DNA of 64,000 nucleotides from Anaerococcus octavius (GTDB lineage Bacteria; Bacillota; Clostridia; Tissierellales; Peptoniphilaceae): NCBI RefSeq assembly GCF_900445265.1, contig NZ_UFTA01000002.1, positions 1,736,001 to 1,800,000 of the forward strand, read 5' to 3'. Shown piece by piece: positions 26,153 to 37,471 of this stretch (position 1 is its first letter; each line of letters starts with the position of its first letter). The notes under the pieces were generated by a model. It saw only the letters and a program-made list of their open reading frames with translations, ran no database searches and was not told where the DNA came from. The position numbers and the translations under genes were made by a program.

Positions 26153-26786
26153 ACTAAAAAATTTACTAAGGACAGCTTTTGAAAAGCTTTATTATTATCT
26201 AGCCATATCTGTAGTTTTTGACCTATCATTCTTATGTGGATTGGGAATATTTAGCTTTGCAACAAGCCACATAGTGGCTTTTAATATTTATAATAAATTA
26301 GCTAATGAAAGATACAAAGAAAAGGTAAAAATTTTCAAAATTCTTAAAGAAAATTTACTAAGTAATCTTAAAGAAAATTATAAAATGAGTTTGATATATA
26401 TACTACTATTAATAATCATATCTCTGGATATATTTTACTTTAGTGCAGCAAATGGAACTTTGTACAAGACCTTGTTTTATATATTTATTATACTTATATT
26501 TGTGATTTTAAATGCAATGATTATGAGCTTTTTTATAAAAATAATGTATCCATCCTTAAATTTAAAAGAGAATATACAAAATTCTATTTCACTTATAGTT
26601 GTAAACATAGTAGACATTTTATTATTAGACATTTTAATTGGAATAACCACATACTTCTTAAATAAAATTTCCTTCATACTTCTAATCCTAGTCTTTCCAG
26701 GAATTTATATAGAATTGACATATTATGTTTACAAAAAAATACTAGAAAAAAAATCTATTTCTTATTTGCTTTTCAATATTAACTAG
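26139..26786 (+). CDS. YesL-like DUF624 membrane protein
   Basis: A 215-residue protein with about five membrane segments. The N-terminal region with CGLGIFSFATSHIVAFNIYN corresponds to the hallmark region of DUF624/YesL (usual form GLGIFxxxPAT). YesL-like genes almost always accompany LplABC-type importers, which this operon contains, and their function is unknown. The start overlaps the MATE gene by 14 bases. A decayed second copy of its C-terminal part lies 140 bases downstream (26926-27042). Confidence 0.7.
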   Translation: MTKNKLKNLLRTAFEKLYYYLAISVVFDLSFLCGLGIFSFATSHIVAFNIYNKLANERYKEKVKIFKILKENLLSNLKENYKMSLIYILLLIIISLDIFYFSAANGTLYKTLFYIFIILIFVILNAMIMSFFIKIMYPSLNLKENIQNSISLIVVNIVDILLLDILIGITTYFLNKISFILLILVFPGIYIELTYYVYKKILEKKSISYLLFNIN

Positions 26787-26794
26787 ACTTATCT

Positions 26795-26827
26795 AACAAA
26801 AAGAGGCTCCAATACCTCTTTTGTTTT
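26795..26827 (+). terminator. terminator of the second sugar operon
   Basis: AACAAAAAGAGG and CCTCTTTTGTTTT arms with a TCCAATA-type loop, 9 bases after the YesL-like stop. Confidence 0.7.
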
Positions 26828-26925
26828 AGAAAACTTAAAATCACTTATCCCATCAACATAAAAAGATATAAAGAAAATATTAAGGTCTTTAAGTTTTAAT
26901 AATAGTAAAGTATCTAGAAATGACT

Positions 26926-27042
26926 TTCAAAGAACTAGTATTAAACTAACTTTCTCTTATCGTTGTTAATATAGTAGATGTTCTATTATTGAATGTAATA
27001 CTTGCTAAAAAATCTATAATATATATATTTAATATAATATAG
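26926..27042 (+). pseudogene. remnant of a second YesL-like gene (3' end)
   Basis: Translation of this frame gives FKELVLN, a stop, then LSLIVVNIVDVLLLNVILA and KKSIIYIFNII before a TAG. These match the intact YesL-like protein segments LKENIQNSISLIVVNIVDIL and its C-terminus KKSISYLLFNIN, in order, with the stretch between them deleted. It is therefore a decayed duplicate in the gap before the large surface protein gene. Confidence 0.6.
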
Positions 27043-27068
27043 TTTTAAATTTTAAGATCGACATAATT

Positions 27069-27097
27069 TTTACATTTTTTCAAAAATGTTATATAAT
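27069..27097 (+). promoter_or_regulatory. promoter of the giant surface protein gene
   Basis: TTTACA (27069-27074) and TATAAT (27092-27097) with a 17-base spacer. About 140 bases of leader follow, including an unused AAAGGAGG-like sequence at 27118-27125. Confidence 0.65.
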
Positions 27098-27240
27098 ATA
27101 ATAGAAAAATATTTGTTAAAGGAGGAAAAACGAGTATCTGTAATATTCACTTTATTGTACACAAAGCTTACATATTTAAGCTTTCAAAAATTTTTGTTTA
27201 AAGAAACTGAGTGAAATTTCAAAATAAGAGGAGAAATTAA

Positions 27241-30200
27241 ATGTCTAAAATTTTAAGAAAGTTTTCTTCTGTCTTACTATCTTTGCTAATGATTTTAAAT
27301 GCTCTTGCACCTATAAGTATTGCAAGTGCTGAAAATTCTGGGGGGGGGGAAATTAGAACATACAATCTCTGAACCTACTGAAGCTTCAAATAAAACAACC
27401 GCAACATCATTAGACAAAAGTGTAAGTTCAGGAAATGATAATGTTGATAGCAATCCTATAGATAAGAAAAAAGAAAATGGAACTAATGAGAAAAGTGATA
27501 GCAATTTTGAAGATGCCACTATTAATAAGAAAGATGTAACAAGTGGTACTGATGATAATAGTGCAACGAATATTACTAATGCTACAGATGAAAAAAATTC
27601 TGGTGGAGATACTCCTGATAGTAAAGAAAATGATAAGGTAGATGAAAGTATTAAAGCTACACAAACAGCAAAACTTATAATAAACTGGAAGGGCGACGGA
27701 GCTGGAACAGCTGTAGAAGTAAAAAATAGACCTGAAACATTAGCTATAAAATTATATTCATCATCAGATGAAGGAAAAACTTGGCAAGAATATGAAGATG
27801 GTAGAGCAACTTTAGAAACTGGAAAAGATGTTACTACTGTTTATGAGTGGAAAAATCTTCCGTCAAAAAATGAAGATGGAAAAACTCTTATTTATAAAGC
27901 AGAGCTTGTAACAAAATCCAACTATCACAATTCAATGGCTTTAGAACCAAAGTACACAAAAGATGAAAATGGTAATGTAACACATAGTGAATTTGTAGTA
28001 AATAACGTATATAAAGACAACTGGAATTATAAAATCAACCTAGAATGGAATACAAGTGATCCTATAGAAAAATACGAAATAAATAAAGTTACTACATCTA
28101 AAGATTACCTTATACAACAATATGTCCTTACTATTTCTAATCAAAAAGTGTATAAGGCCGGTGAATTAGAAGTAAGAATTCCTCGTGAATTATTTGATGT
28201 TCGTAATAGAACCTATAGTGGCGTTGTTCCTAAAAGATTCAGCATAGGGGATGAGAAGAATCCTACCTCTGGAGTATCATATACTTATAGAATAGATACT
28301 AAGGGAACAGAGGATACTAAAGATGATGAAATCGTATTTTATAATTATAAAGATTTGGATGGTTCTCAGAATGTTGCTATAACTGTAGAATATAGTATTA
28401 ACCCTCAAAGAGTTATTGACTGTTCAAAGGGAGTACTTCAAGCAAAAGGTAAAGCAACTCATGATGGTATACCGGAAGAACTTGAAAGTAATAAGATAAG
28501 CTATCGCTTGGACACTGGAATAGAATTAGAAGAAGCTTATAAAGCAGCATCAGGTAACAATGGTCGTGTATATTCTTGGCCATTTGGAAATAAACCTAAA
28601 GATTTTGATATTAATAAATATAATTACTGTCAATATGTTGTCGCGATTGTCAATACTGCAAATCAACCTTTTATTACGAAAATAATTGAAAAGCCACAAG
28701 ATGGTGGAGAACTCGTTGGAGTTTACTCCAACGAATATCCTCATAATGAAGTGAAATTTATTAAAGAAAATGATGGCTCTTATGTGCGTGAAAGTTCTAA
28801 AACCAGGAGCAAATCAGATAAAGATTATACAGAATATAGAGTTATTGTTCGTTATCCTCGCCCGAAAGACAAAAGTTCTGATGGTATAAAATATAAAAAT
28901 GAAGTTATTTTTGAACAAAGAGCTACAGATGTTCATGAGGGAGATAAGTTAGATAATGATAAAAACGATATAATAACGACTTCTGCTTCAAATGAATTGA
29001 CATGGGAAGATTATCATCATGAGCTGAGAGATCATTATTTTAATAAAGGCATCTCAAGTAATGGGGATTTTAAGCCAGGAGATCTTGATTTATTATTAAA
29101 TGGAGAGGATATAAAATCTTCTTTTTATATTTCAGAAAGAAGAGAAGGCTATTCCCCAGATACGTTTGGTTATGATATAGTTGATGAAGAATTAGAACTA
29201 AAAATTGATGATAATGAATCAATAAAACTTGGAAAAGATGACTATAGGCTGCTACCTAATGAAATTTCTTTTAATCAAATTGAAATAGACCAAAGGACTG
29301 GAGAACGTAAGAACAATAGAACAAATGAAGAATTTGTCTTATATGGGAAAACAGCTACCGATGATGATTGGAAAGAGTTGGGTCGTAAAAACTTTTCAGA
29401 AGATAAGAGTGATCTATCAGCAATTTGGGATGTATCTAGCCTAATTCCTAAGGACGGCTTGGTAGCCTTTAGAGTAGTTTCACCTAAAAACTTAGAAGGG
29501 TTAACATATTTAGATATTGATTCATCACTTATTATTAAAGGGAACTCTCCAACTGTAGTATCTCTTAGAGAAAAATTAGAAAAAGCAAATAAAATAAAGA
29601 TATACAATATAGCTACAGAGAGTTTTGAAGATATTAATAAAAAGGCTTCTGTCGCATTTAATTTGGAAAGTTATAAATATGAAGCAGAATTAGATAAATG
29701 GGAAGTCTATAGTGAAAATGATGTTTCAAATCAGACCATTACAAAAAAATTTCAAATTAGAGAATACGAAAAAATTTTCGGCAATGAAATTCCAAAAAAT
29801 ATTTATGAGCCTGTGACCCAAGAAAGTGGAATTTTTTATGATTTACTTCCACTTGGCTATAAATATGATGAAGGATCTGCAATTGCATATGCTAACAAAG
29901 ATTTATATACTGAAATTTATCAAAAAGCTACTGTAAAAGCGGAAGTGGTTTCAAATAATTATAAAGATAGTGGAAGACAGCTTGTAAAGTTTAAATTAAG
30001 AAGTACAGCTGGTAAGAACAACAATTGGATAAAAAGTTATGATTATGCTACTACTGGGTTCCAAGTTGCTTATTCTGCCACAGCAAAATATGCTGATGCC
30101 AATAAGGTAGATAATAATTATAATATTGTCGCTTTTCAGCGCTCTGATAAAAAGGCTATAGTTGGAGGAGAGGGATTCTCAGAAGAAGCAACATTTGAAG

Positions 30201-33200
30201 TAGGAAATGCTTATGATGAAAGCGGGAAATCTTATCTATATGACCCTGATGGGGATGGAAAAGTCGACCCAGAGTTAAAGAACACACTTTATGGAGCTGT
30301 TAAGGTTGAAGAAGATATACTCCTACCTGTGGAAACTGGTTTTAATAAATACGTAAGAGGAGAAGGCAAGGATTATAGCACAGAAGATAAGACAAAAGAA
30401 GGAGAAGATTATAGTTATAAACTTCGACTTGTAACAAATGCAGATTCTGAAACTTCAAATGTTGTGTTATATGATATTTTAGAAAATGCAACAGATAAGA
30501 ATGGAGAACATGGATGGCATGGAGCATTTAAAGGTATAAACACTACTGAATTACAATACTTAGGTGTTAAGCCTGTTGTTTACTATTCTACTGCTGAAAA
30601 CTTATCATATAACAACGAAGACAATCTATCTATAGATAAAAATCCTGGAATCTGGAGTAATGAAGCCCCAGATGATTTGAGTAAGGTTACAGCTGTAGCT
30701 TTTGATCTAAGAAAAACTCCAGATGGAAGCGACTATGTATTTAAAGGACAAAAGATAGCTGAAGTTGGAATAAAGATGCAAGCTCCTAAAGATAAGGGGA
30801 AAGAAGATTATGCATATAACCGTACTGCATATTTATCAACAATTAAATCAGCTGGTATTGAAGATTCTAAAACATCATTTAATATTTCTAATCCAGTAAA
30901 AATACAATTAGAAAAACCAACACCATCAAAACAAGATATAAAAGTAAAAAAAGTATGGAAAAATACTGATGGTACTGAAATAGATAGTGTTGAAGAAAAA
31001 GTGGAAGTAGAATTATACAAAGATGGTAAAGCTACTGGAAAGGTAGTTACACTTAACGATGCTAATGAGTGGACCGCTTCCTTTGGACAAATAGAAGATA
31101 CAGAAAATTCAAGCGTAAGTAAGTATACAGTTAAAGAAATTGGGGAAAAAGACGGAAGAATTGAAATAACGAACGATGCTTTTCTGGTAACCTATTCAGG
31201 TAATGTTGAAGAAGGCTTTACCGTTGAAAATAAATATATTAATGAAAAAAATGCATATGTACCAATTGGTAAACATATAATTTTACCGAAAGGAACAACA
31301 GAGCAAAAAAGAGAAAATCTTTTATATCTAGTAAATGGTCCAGATGATGAGTGGAAATTCACTTATAAAATTGAAAAATTGAAAGATAAAGATACTGTTG
31401 AGCATGAATATGATCCAATCACAATAACAATTCCAAATATAATTAAGGAAGATAAGAGCGCCTTTTATCAAGACGTATCACAAAAAATTGGTAGAAACAT
31501 TTCATCTATTGACCAATTGAGTGACGATGAAATAGACACTGTTTATTATATAGCTAGAGAAAAACTTTTAAGAGTACGTGGAACTGAAGATAATCAAATT
31601 AAAATAGAACAAAATGTTCATGGTGAAGGTGAAGCTATCTTTAGAGTAACAGAAAATCCGTCTAACTATGCTAATATTTCGGACGATAAAAATAACGAAA
31701 GATACCATTACTATAAAGTATATAAAGATGAAAACGGTGAACTTGATATATATTGGAATGTTGCAAATAGCTATGATAAGTTAGACAGAAATAACAAGAA
31801 CTATTTTGAAGACGGTGATTATGAAGAATTATTCAAAGAAGCCGTAGGTGAGACTTGGTTTGAATATATTGGACAAAGCAACAACTATAGTTCACGTGAC
31901 AATATTAGATTAAATTTATTGTCTAGCTATTACAATAAAATCAAATCACCAATTCCGCCAACACCAATAGAACCATCAAAGACAGACATAAAAGTAGAAA
32001 AGATCTGGCAAGACAAAGATGGCAAAGAAATAACTGCCCCAGAAGAAAAAATAGAAGTAGAACTTTACCAAGATGGCAAAGCTACAGGCAAAAAGCTAGA
32101 ACTAAACAAAGACAACGACTGGAAAGCAGAATTCAAAGACTTAGACACATTAGAAAAAGTAGACTCAGAAAAAGCCTATGAATACACAGTCAAAGAAGTC
32201 GGAGAAGAAACTGGTAAAATAACAATCGGTAAAAATAAATACCAAGTAAGTTACGATGGAAGCATGGAAAAAGGCTTCAAAGTAACCAACAAAAAAGAAG
32301 TACCAGAAACACCAGATAAACCAGAAGATCCAGATAAACCATTGACACCACTAACACCATCAAAAGCAGATATCAAGGTTGAAAAGATCTGGCAAGACAA
32401 AGATGGCAAAGAAATAACTGCCCCAGAAGAAAAAATAGAAGTAGAACTTTACCAAGATGGCAAAGCTACAGGCAAAAAGCTAGAACTAAACAAAGACAAC
32501 GACTGGAAAGCAGAATTCAAAGACTTAGACACATTAGAAAAAGTAGACTCAGAAAAAGCCTATGAATACACAGTCAAAGAAGTCGGAGAAGAAACTGGTA
32601 AAATAACAATCGGTAAAAATAAATACCAAGTAAGTTACGATGGAAGCATGGAAAAAGGCTTCAAAGTAACCAACAAAAAAGAAGTACCAGAAACACCAGA
32701 TAAACCAGAAGATCCAGATAAACCATTGACACCACTAACACCATCAAAAGCAGATATCAAGGTTGAAAAGATCTGGCAAGACAAAGATGGCAAAGAAATA
32801 ACTGCCCCAGAAGAAAAAATAGAAGTAGAACTTTACCAAGATGGCAAAGCTACAGGCAAAAAGCTAGAACTAAACAAAGACAACGACTGGAAAGCAGAAT
32901 TCAAAGACTTAGACACATTAGAAAAAGTAGACTCAGAAAAAGCCTATGAATACACAGTCAAAGAAGTCGGAGAAGAAACTGGTAAAATAACAATCGGTAA
33001 AAATAAATACCAAGTAAGTTACGATGGAAGCATGGAAAAAGGCTTCAAAGTAACCAACAAAAAAGAAGTACCAGAAACACCAGATGAACCAGAAGATCCA
33101 GATAAACCATTGACACCACTAACACCATCAAAAGCAGATATCAAGGTTGAAAAGATCTGGCAAGACAAAGATGGCAAAGAAATAACTGCCCCAGAAGAAA

Positions 33201-34069
33201 AAATAGAAGTAGAACTTTACCAAGATGGCAAAGCTACAGGCAAAAAGCTAGAACTAAACAAAGACAACGACTGGAAAGCAGAATTCAAAGACTTAGACAC
33301 ATTAGAAAAAGTAGACTCAGAAAAAGCCTACGAATACACAGTCAAAGAAGTCGGAGAAGAAACTGGTAAAATAACAATCGGTAAAAATAAATACCAAGTA
33401 AGTTACGATGGAAGCATGGAAAAAGGCTTCAAAGTAACCAACAAAAAAGAAGTACCAGAAACACCAGATAAACCAGAAGATCCAGATAAACCATTGACAC
33501 CACTAACACCATCAAAAGCAGATATCAAGGTTGAAAAGATCTGGCAAGACAAAGATGGCAAAGAAATAACTGCCCCAGAAGAAAAAATAGAAGTAGAACT
33601 TTACCAAGATGGCAAAGCTACAGGCAAAAAGCTAGAACTAAACAAAGACAACGACTGGAAAGCAGAATTCAAAGACTTAGACACATTAGAAAAAGTAGAC
33701 TCAGAAAAAGCCTATGAATACACAGTCAAAGAAGTCGGAGAAGAAACTGGTAAAATAACAATCGGTAAAAATAAATACCAAGTAAGTTACGATGGAAGCA
33801 TGGAAAAAGGCTTCAAAGTAACCAACAAAAAAGAAGTACCAGAAACACCAGATAAGCCAGGGGAACCAGGTAAACCAAGCAAGCCGAATATTCCTATTAC
33901 ACCAAGAGTTCCTAATAAACCAAACACTCCTATAAAATCTAAAGGGTTAGATAAGTTTGGTAAATCTAATAGCCCAAAAACTGGCATAAATGGATTAGGC
34001 AATGTGTTAGCAACAGCATTCACAGCAGCGATAGCTTTATTTGCAAGTAGAAACAAAAAAGAAGATTAA
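27241..34069 (+). CDS. giant Cna-B repeat, LPXTG-like surface protein, out of frame at a G10 tract (phase variable)
   Basis: The gene starts at ATG 27241 (AGAGGAG upstream) with a signal peptide (RKFSSVLLSLLMILNALAPI, cut after ASA). Nine codons past the cleavage site the frame enters ten G bases (27340-27349) and as written hits a TGA after about 44 codons. Nine (or twelve) Gs would join it to the open frame that runs to 34069, giving about 2275 residues. The mature part has a Ser/Thr/Asn/Asp-rich start, Cna-B-like domains with YTVKE isopeptide motifs, a large middle region, five near-identical 128-residue repeats, a Pro-rich wall-spanning stretch and a sorting signal (SPKTG in place of LPXTG, hydrophobic helix, KKED tail). 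It is likely a wall-anchored adhesin or pilin-like stalk switched by slippage. A homopolymer sequencing error is the main alternative. Confidence 0.8.
27340..27349 (+). repeat. poly-G tract (G10), probable slippage switch
   Basis: Ten consecutive Gs in an AT-rich genome, exactly at the junction of signal peptide and mature protein. The upstream frame needs nine or twelve Gs to stay open. Confidence 0.8.
31976..33855 (+). repeat. five tandem 384-bp repeats (128 residues each)
   Basis: Units start at 31976, 32360, 32744, 33128 and 33512 with exact 384-bp spacing, anchored by AGATCTGGCAAGAC at 32001, 32385, 32769, 33153 and 33537. Differences seen are few, for example PDEPED for PDKPED at the end of unit three and a TAT/TAC change in unit four. 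The first unit differs slightly at its start and the fifth ends in a different proline-rich tail. A sixth, diverged unit is at about 30937-31235. Confidence 0.95.
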
Positions 34070-34099
34070 TTGTAAATAAATTATTATAAGTGTAATTTT

Positions 34100-34138
34100 A
34101 ATATCAGGCATAAGATTATTTCATGCCTGATATTTTAA
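34100..34138 (+). terminator. terminator of the surface protein gene
   Basis: AATATCAGGCAT and ATGCCTGATATT form a perfect 12-bp stem, followed by TTAA. The rest of the 34.07-34.41 kb gap is leader and promoter for the aspartase gene. Confidence 0.75.
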
Positions 34139-34357
34139 TGCTTTAATTTAATAAGTATAGTATATAATCTTTTGTTCTATTTATAATAGATATATTAATA
34201 TAAAATTTCTTATTTGTTTAAAACTGGGTTTTTTATTTAGTTTGCAAAGGAGAACTTTCAAAATTTAAAAAAGATTTAATAGAGGTGAGTTTAAAAGTTT
34301 ATATTTATATTTTTTGGATTCATTTCAATGATTTAGATGTTTATTTTAGTAAGAAGC

Positions 34358-34385
34358 TTTACATAAATTTATTTGAATTTATAAT
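34358..34385 (+). promoter_or_regulatory. promoter of the aspartase-fumarase operon
   Basis: TTTACA (34358-34363) and TATAAT (34380-34385) with a 16-base spacer, 28 bases before ATG 34414. Confidence 0.6.
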
Positions 34386-34413
34386 ATAACTGTAAAGTTA
34401 TAAAGGAGGACTT

Positions 34414-35826
34414 ATGACTGATTTTAGAATTGAACATGATTCTCTTGGAGAGATTAAAGTTGATGAAAACGCTCTTTATGGAGCCAATAGCTGGAGAGCT
34501 AAAGATAATTTTAATATAACAGGCTATAGTATGGATGATAAATTTATCGATGCTATTTTGGAAGTTAAAAAGGCCTGTGCTATAGAAAATGGAAAAATAG
34601 GACTTTTATCTGATAAAAAAACTGAAGCGATTATAAAAGCTTGTGAAAATTTACTTGATGGCAAAAAAAGGGATAGTTTTATTGTCGATCCTATCCAAGG
34701 TGGAGCTGGGACTAGTTTTAATATGAATGCCAATGAAGTAATTGCAAATATGGCTGAGCAAAATCTTGGAGGTAATTTGGGAGAATATAAATTAATCCAC
34801 CCAAATGACCATGTCAATAAAGGTCAATCTACCAATGATGTTATACCAACTAGTGGAAAAATTGCGCTTATAAGATATTTTGAACAATTAATTGATGAAG
34901 CAAATAAGCTAATTGATTCTTTAAATAAAAAGGCAGAAGAATTTGCTGATGTTTATAAAATGGGCAGAACTCAACTACAAGATGCTATTCCAATGAGTTT
35001 GGGTCAAGAATTTGCTGCTTATAGTAAGGTGCTTAGTCGTGATGTAAATAGATTTAAAAATGCAATAGAAGCTTTATCTTTTGTAAATCTTGGTGGGACT
35101 GCTATTGGAACTGGATTAAATGCTGACGAAAGATATGTTGAGGAAGTTGTGGAAGTTTTAGCAGAAGTTACAGGACTTGATTTAAAGCAAAATGATGATT
35201 TGATAGATGGAACTCAAAATCTTGATAGCATACTTTTTGCATCATCAGTTTTAAAAACTTTTGCAGCTAGCCTTTCAAAAATATCAAATGACTTAAGGCT
35301 AATGAGTTCTGGTCCACAAACTGGTATTTTTGATATAAAATTGCCAGCTAGACAAGCAGGATCATCAATAATGCCAGGCAAAGTAAATCCGGTTATTCCA
35401 GAAGTTGTAAATCAAGTAGCATTTTTAGTAATTGGTAATGATGTTTCTGTAACTATGGCAGTTGAGGCTGGACAATTAGAATTAAATGCCTTTGAACCAG
35501 TGATTTTTTATAAACTTTTTGAATCCCTAAGGACATTAAAAGGAGCAATCTATACTCTTAGGGTAAACTGTATAGATAATATAATTGCAAATAAAGAAGA
35601 ATTAAGCAAGGAAGTAGAAAAAAGTGTTGGACTTATAACCGCTCTTGCTCCACATATAGGATATGAAAAATCTTCTAAAATTGCTAAAAAAGCATTAAAA
35701 ACTGGAGACAGTATCCGAGATTTAGTTGTTGAGGAGAATTTACTTTCAAATGAAGAGTTGGATAAGATTTTAGATTTTAAAAAGATGATAAAACCAGGTA
35801 TCCTTGATGAAGAAGATTTATTTTAA
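34414..35826 (+). CDS. aspA: aspartate ammonia-lyase
   Basis: A 470-residue member of the fumarase/aspartase superfamily, predicted to split aspartate into fumarate and ammonia. The superfamily signature GSSIMPGKVNP (flexible catalytic serine loop) is present, as are GGAGTSFNMNANEV, HPNDHVNKGQSTNDVIPT and MGRTQLQDAIPMSLGQEF. The last, with GRTQLQDA-I-P, and NMNANEV favour aspartase over fumarase (the neighbour has GRTHLQDATP). It starts after AAAGGAGG and is followed 9 bases later by fumC, so fumarate made here can pass to malate. Confidence 0.9.
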   Translation: MTDFRIEHDSLGEIKVDENALYGANSWRAKDNFNITGYSMDDKFIDAILEVKKACAIENGKIGLLSDKKTEAIIKACENLLDGKKRDSFIVDPIQGGAGTSFNMNANEVIANMAEQNLGGNLGEYKLIHPNDHVNKGQSTNDVIPTSGKIALIRYFEQLIDEANKLIDSLNKKAEEFADVYKMGRTQLQDAIPMSLGQEFAAYSKVLSRDVNRFKNAIEALSFVNLGGTAIGTGLNADERYVEEVVEVLAEVTGLDLKQNDDLIDGTQNLDSILFASSVLKTFAASLSKISNDLRLMSSGPQTGIFDIKLPARQAGSSIMPGKVNPVIPEVVNQVAFLVIGNDVSVTMAVEAGQLELNAFEPVIFYKLFESLRTLKGAIYTLRVNCIDNIIANKEELSKEVEKSVGLITALAPHIGYEKSSKIAKKALKTGDSIRDLVVEENLLSNEELDKILDFKKMIKPGILDEEDLF

Positions 35827-35835
35827 GAGGTAAAA

Positions 35836-37197
35836 ATGAAAAAAAGAATTGAAAAAGATTCACTAGGAGAAATAGAAGTAGAAGAAAGTGCTTTGTGGGG
35901 AGCTCAAACTCAAAGATCTTTGGAAAATTTTCCACAAGATGTAGAAACTATGCCAAAATTTTTGCTAATGGCACTAGTAAATATAAAAAAAGCGGCAGCA
36001 AAGGTAAATAATGATGAAGGCAAACTTAGTGATAAGAAAAAAGATTTGATTAATTATGCTTGCAATCAAATTTTACTAGGCAATTATGATGATCAATTCC
36101 CTCTAACTATCTGGCAAACAGGTTCTGGTACTCAAACAAATATGAATGTCAACGAAGTTATTGCTCATTTAGCCAATAAAAAAGCAGGAGAAAATATTAT
36201 ACATCCAAATGACCATGTAAATATGAGTCAATCTTCAAATGATGTTTTTCCAACAGCTATGCATATCTCAAGTCTTTTAAGCCTTAGAGAAAACTTATTG
36301 CCACAAATAGAAGAAACAATTGCAATCTTATCTAAAAAAGAAAAAGAATTTGATATTATAAAAACTGGTCGAACCCACTTACAAGATGCTACCCCTATCA
36401 AATTTTCGGATGAAATTTCAGCATGGAAAGTGATGTTAGAACGTGATTATAAAGTATTAAAAGAAACTAGCCAATCCTTAAAAAAACTTGCCATTGGCGG
36501 TACTGCAGTAGGTACTGGGTTAAATGCTTCAAAAACTTTTGGAGCAAATGTCGCAGATGAATTGTCCATACTATTAGATACAGAATTTATTTCAGATGAC
36601 AATAAATTCTACCAATTATCCAGCAAATCATCTATGGTATCAGTTCATGGAGCAATAAAAACATTGGCAAGTGATCTATATAAAATTGCAAATGATATTA
36701 GATTTTTATCCTGTGGACCAAGGTCTGGAATAAATGAGTTAAATATTCCAGCAAATGAACCAGGTTCATCTATTATGCCGGGCAAAGTGAATCCTACACA
36801 AGTTGAGTCAATAACAATGGTGGCTATCCAAGTAATGGCAAATGATTTTGCAATATCAATGGCAAATAGCCAAGGTCAATTACAATTAAATACCTATATG
36901 CCATTAATAATTTATAACATGAACCAATCCATAATTCTTTTATCCAAATCTCTTAAATGCTTTAGGGAAAATTTGATAGAAGGACTTAGCCCTAACAAAG
37001 AAAATATAGAAAAAAATCTGGAGAACTCACTAATGCTAGTAACAGCTTTATCTCCAAAAATAGGTTACGATAAGGCTAGTAAGCTTGCAAAACACGCCTT
37101 TGATAAAGGACTTACTTTAAGAGAAGCCAATAATGAATTAGGATTTTTAGATGAAGGCGAATTTGATAAGTTGATTGATCCTTCAAAGATGGTTTAA
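35836..37197 (+). CDS. fumC: class II fumarate hydratase
   Basis: A 453-residue fumarase C that interconverts fumarate and malate without an iron-sulfur cluster. Marks: LWGAQTQRSLENF at the start, WQTGSGTQTNMNVNEVIA, HPNDHVNMSQSSNDVFPTAM, GRTHLQDATPIKF and GSSIMPGKVNPTQ. These are the fumarase forms of each superfamily motif. It is translationally close to aspA (9 bases, AGAGGT ribosome site). Together they link aspartate to malate in fermentation. Confidence 0.93.
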   Translation: MKKRIEKDSLGEIEVEESALWGAQTQRSLENFPQDVETMPKFLLMALVNIKKAAAKVNNDEGKLSDKKKDLINYACNQILLGNYDDQFPLTIWQTGSGTQTNMNVNEVIAHLANKKAGENIIHPNDHVNMSQSSNDVFPTAMHISSLLSLRENLLPQIEETIAILSKKEKEFDIIKTGRTHLQDATPIKFSDEISAWKVMLERDYKVLKETSQSLKKLAIGGTAVGTGLNASKTFGANVADELSILLDTEFISDDNKFYQLSSKSSMVSVHGAIKTLASDLYKIANDIRFLSCGPRSGINELNIPANEPGSSIMPGKVNPTQVESITMVAIQVMANDFAISMANSQGQLQLNTYMPLIIYNMNQSIILLSKSLKCFRENLIEGLSPNKENIEKNLENSLMLVTALSPKIGYDKASKLAKHAFDKGLTLREANNELGFLDEGEFDKLIDPSKMV

Positions 37198-37284
37198 GGT
37201 GTCTTAAAATATTTATTTTTGTATAAATGGTTAGATTTGAATTTAGCTTTATATTTTAATAAAAAGTTTAGAGTAATGTATATT

Positions 37285-37442
37285 TAAATGCAGGTTGCGA
37301 ATCAACAACAAATTAGCCTGCTTCATGCAATGGTCGTTTCGATGAGGTTACGAAAAGAGGGGTTAAAGGAAAAATTGATGGGGAGAAATTAGTCCGTCCG
37401 GTGACTAAAGGACAAACTCCCCGGGTTTTCCCTTAAACGAAG
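37285..37442 (+). ncRNA. structured intergenic RNA, class not settled
   Basis: Extensive pairing: GCAGG/CCTGC (37290-37294 with 37317-37321), TTTCG/CGAAA hairpin (37337-37355), a long arm TTAAAGGAAAA (37363-37373) with TTTTCCCTTAA (37426-37436), inside it GGGGAG/CTCCCC (37380-37385 with 37417-37422) and TTAGTC/GACTAA (37389-37394 with 37403-37408), and GTCC/GGAC, which could form a pseudoknot. GC content is well above the flanks and there is no open frame. 6S RNA or the raiA RNA class are possible identities, but I could not confirm either. The strand is assumed. Confidence 0.55.
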
Positions 37443-37471
37443 AAATACATTATATATTAAAAATCTTTATT

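Noticed and set aside
27320-27340. TTG at 27320 as the start of the large surface protein
   Set aside because: It has no ribosome site and no signal peptide; the signal peptide lies in the other frame from ATG 27241, so the G10 tract explains the frame break better.
31976-33855. Regular repeats as a CRISPR array
   Set aside because: Units are 384 bp, coding, and without unique spacers; they are protein repeats.
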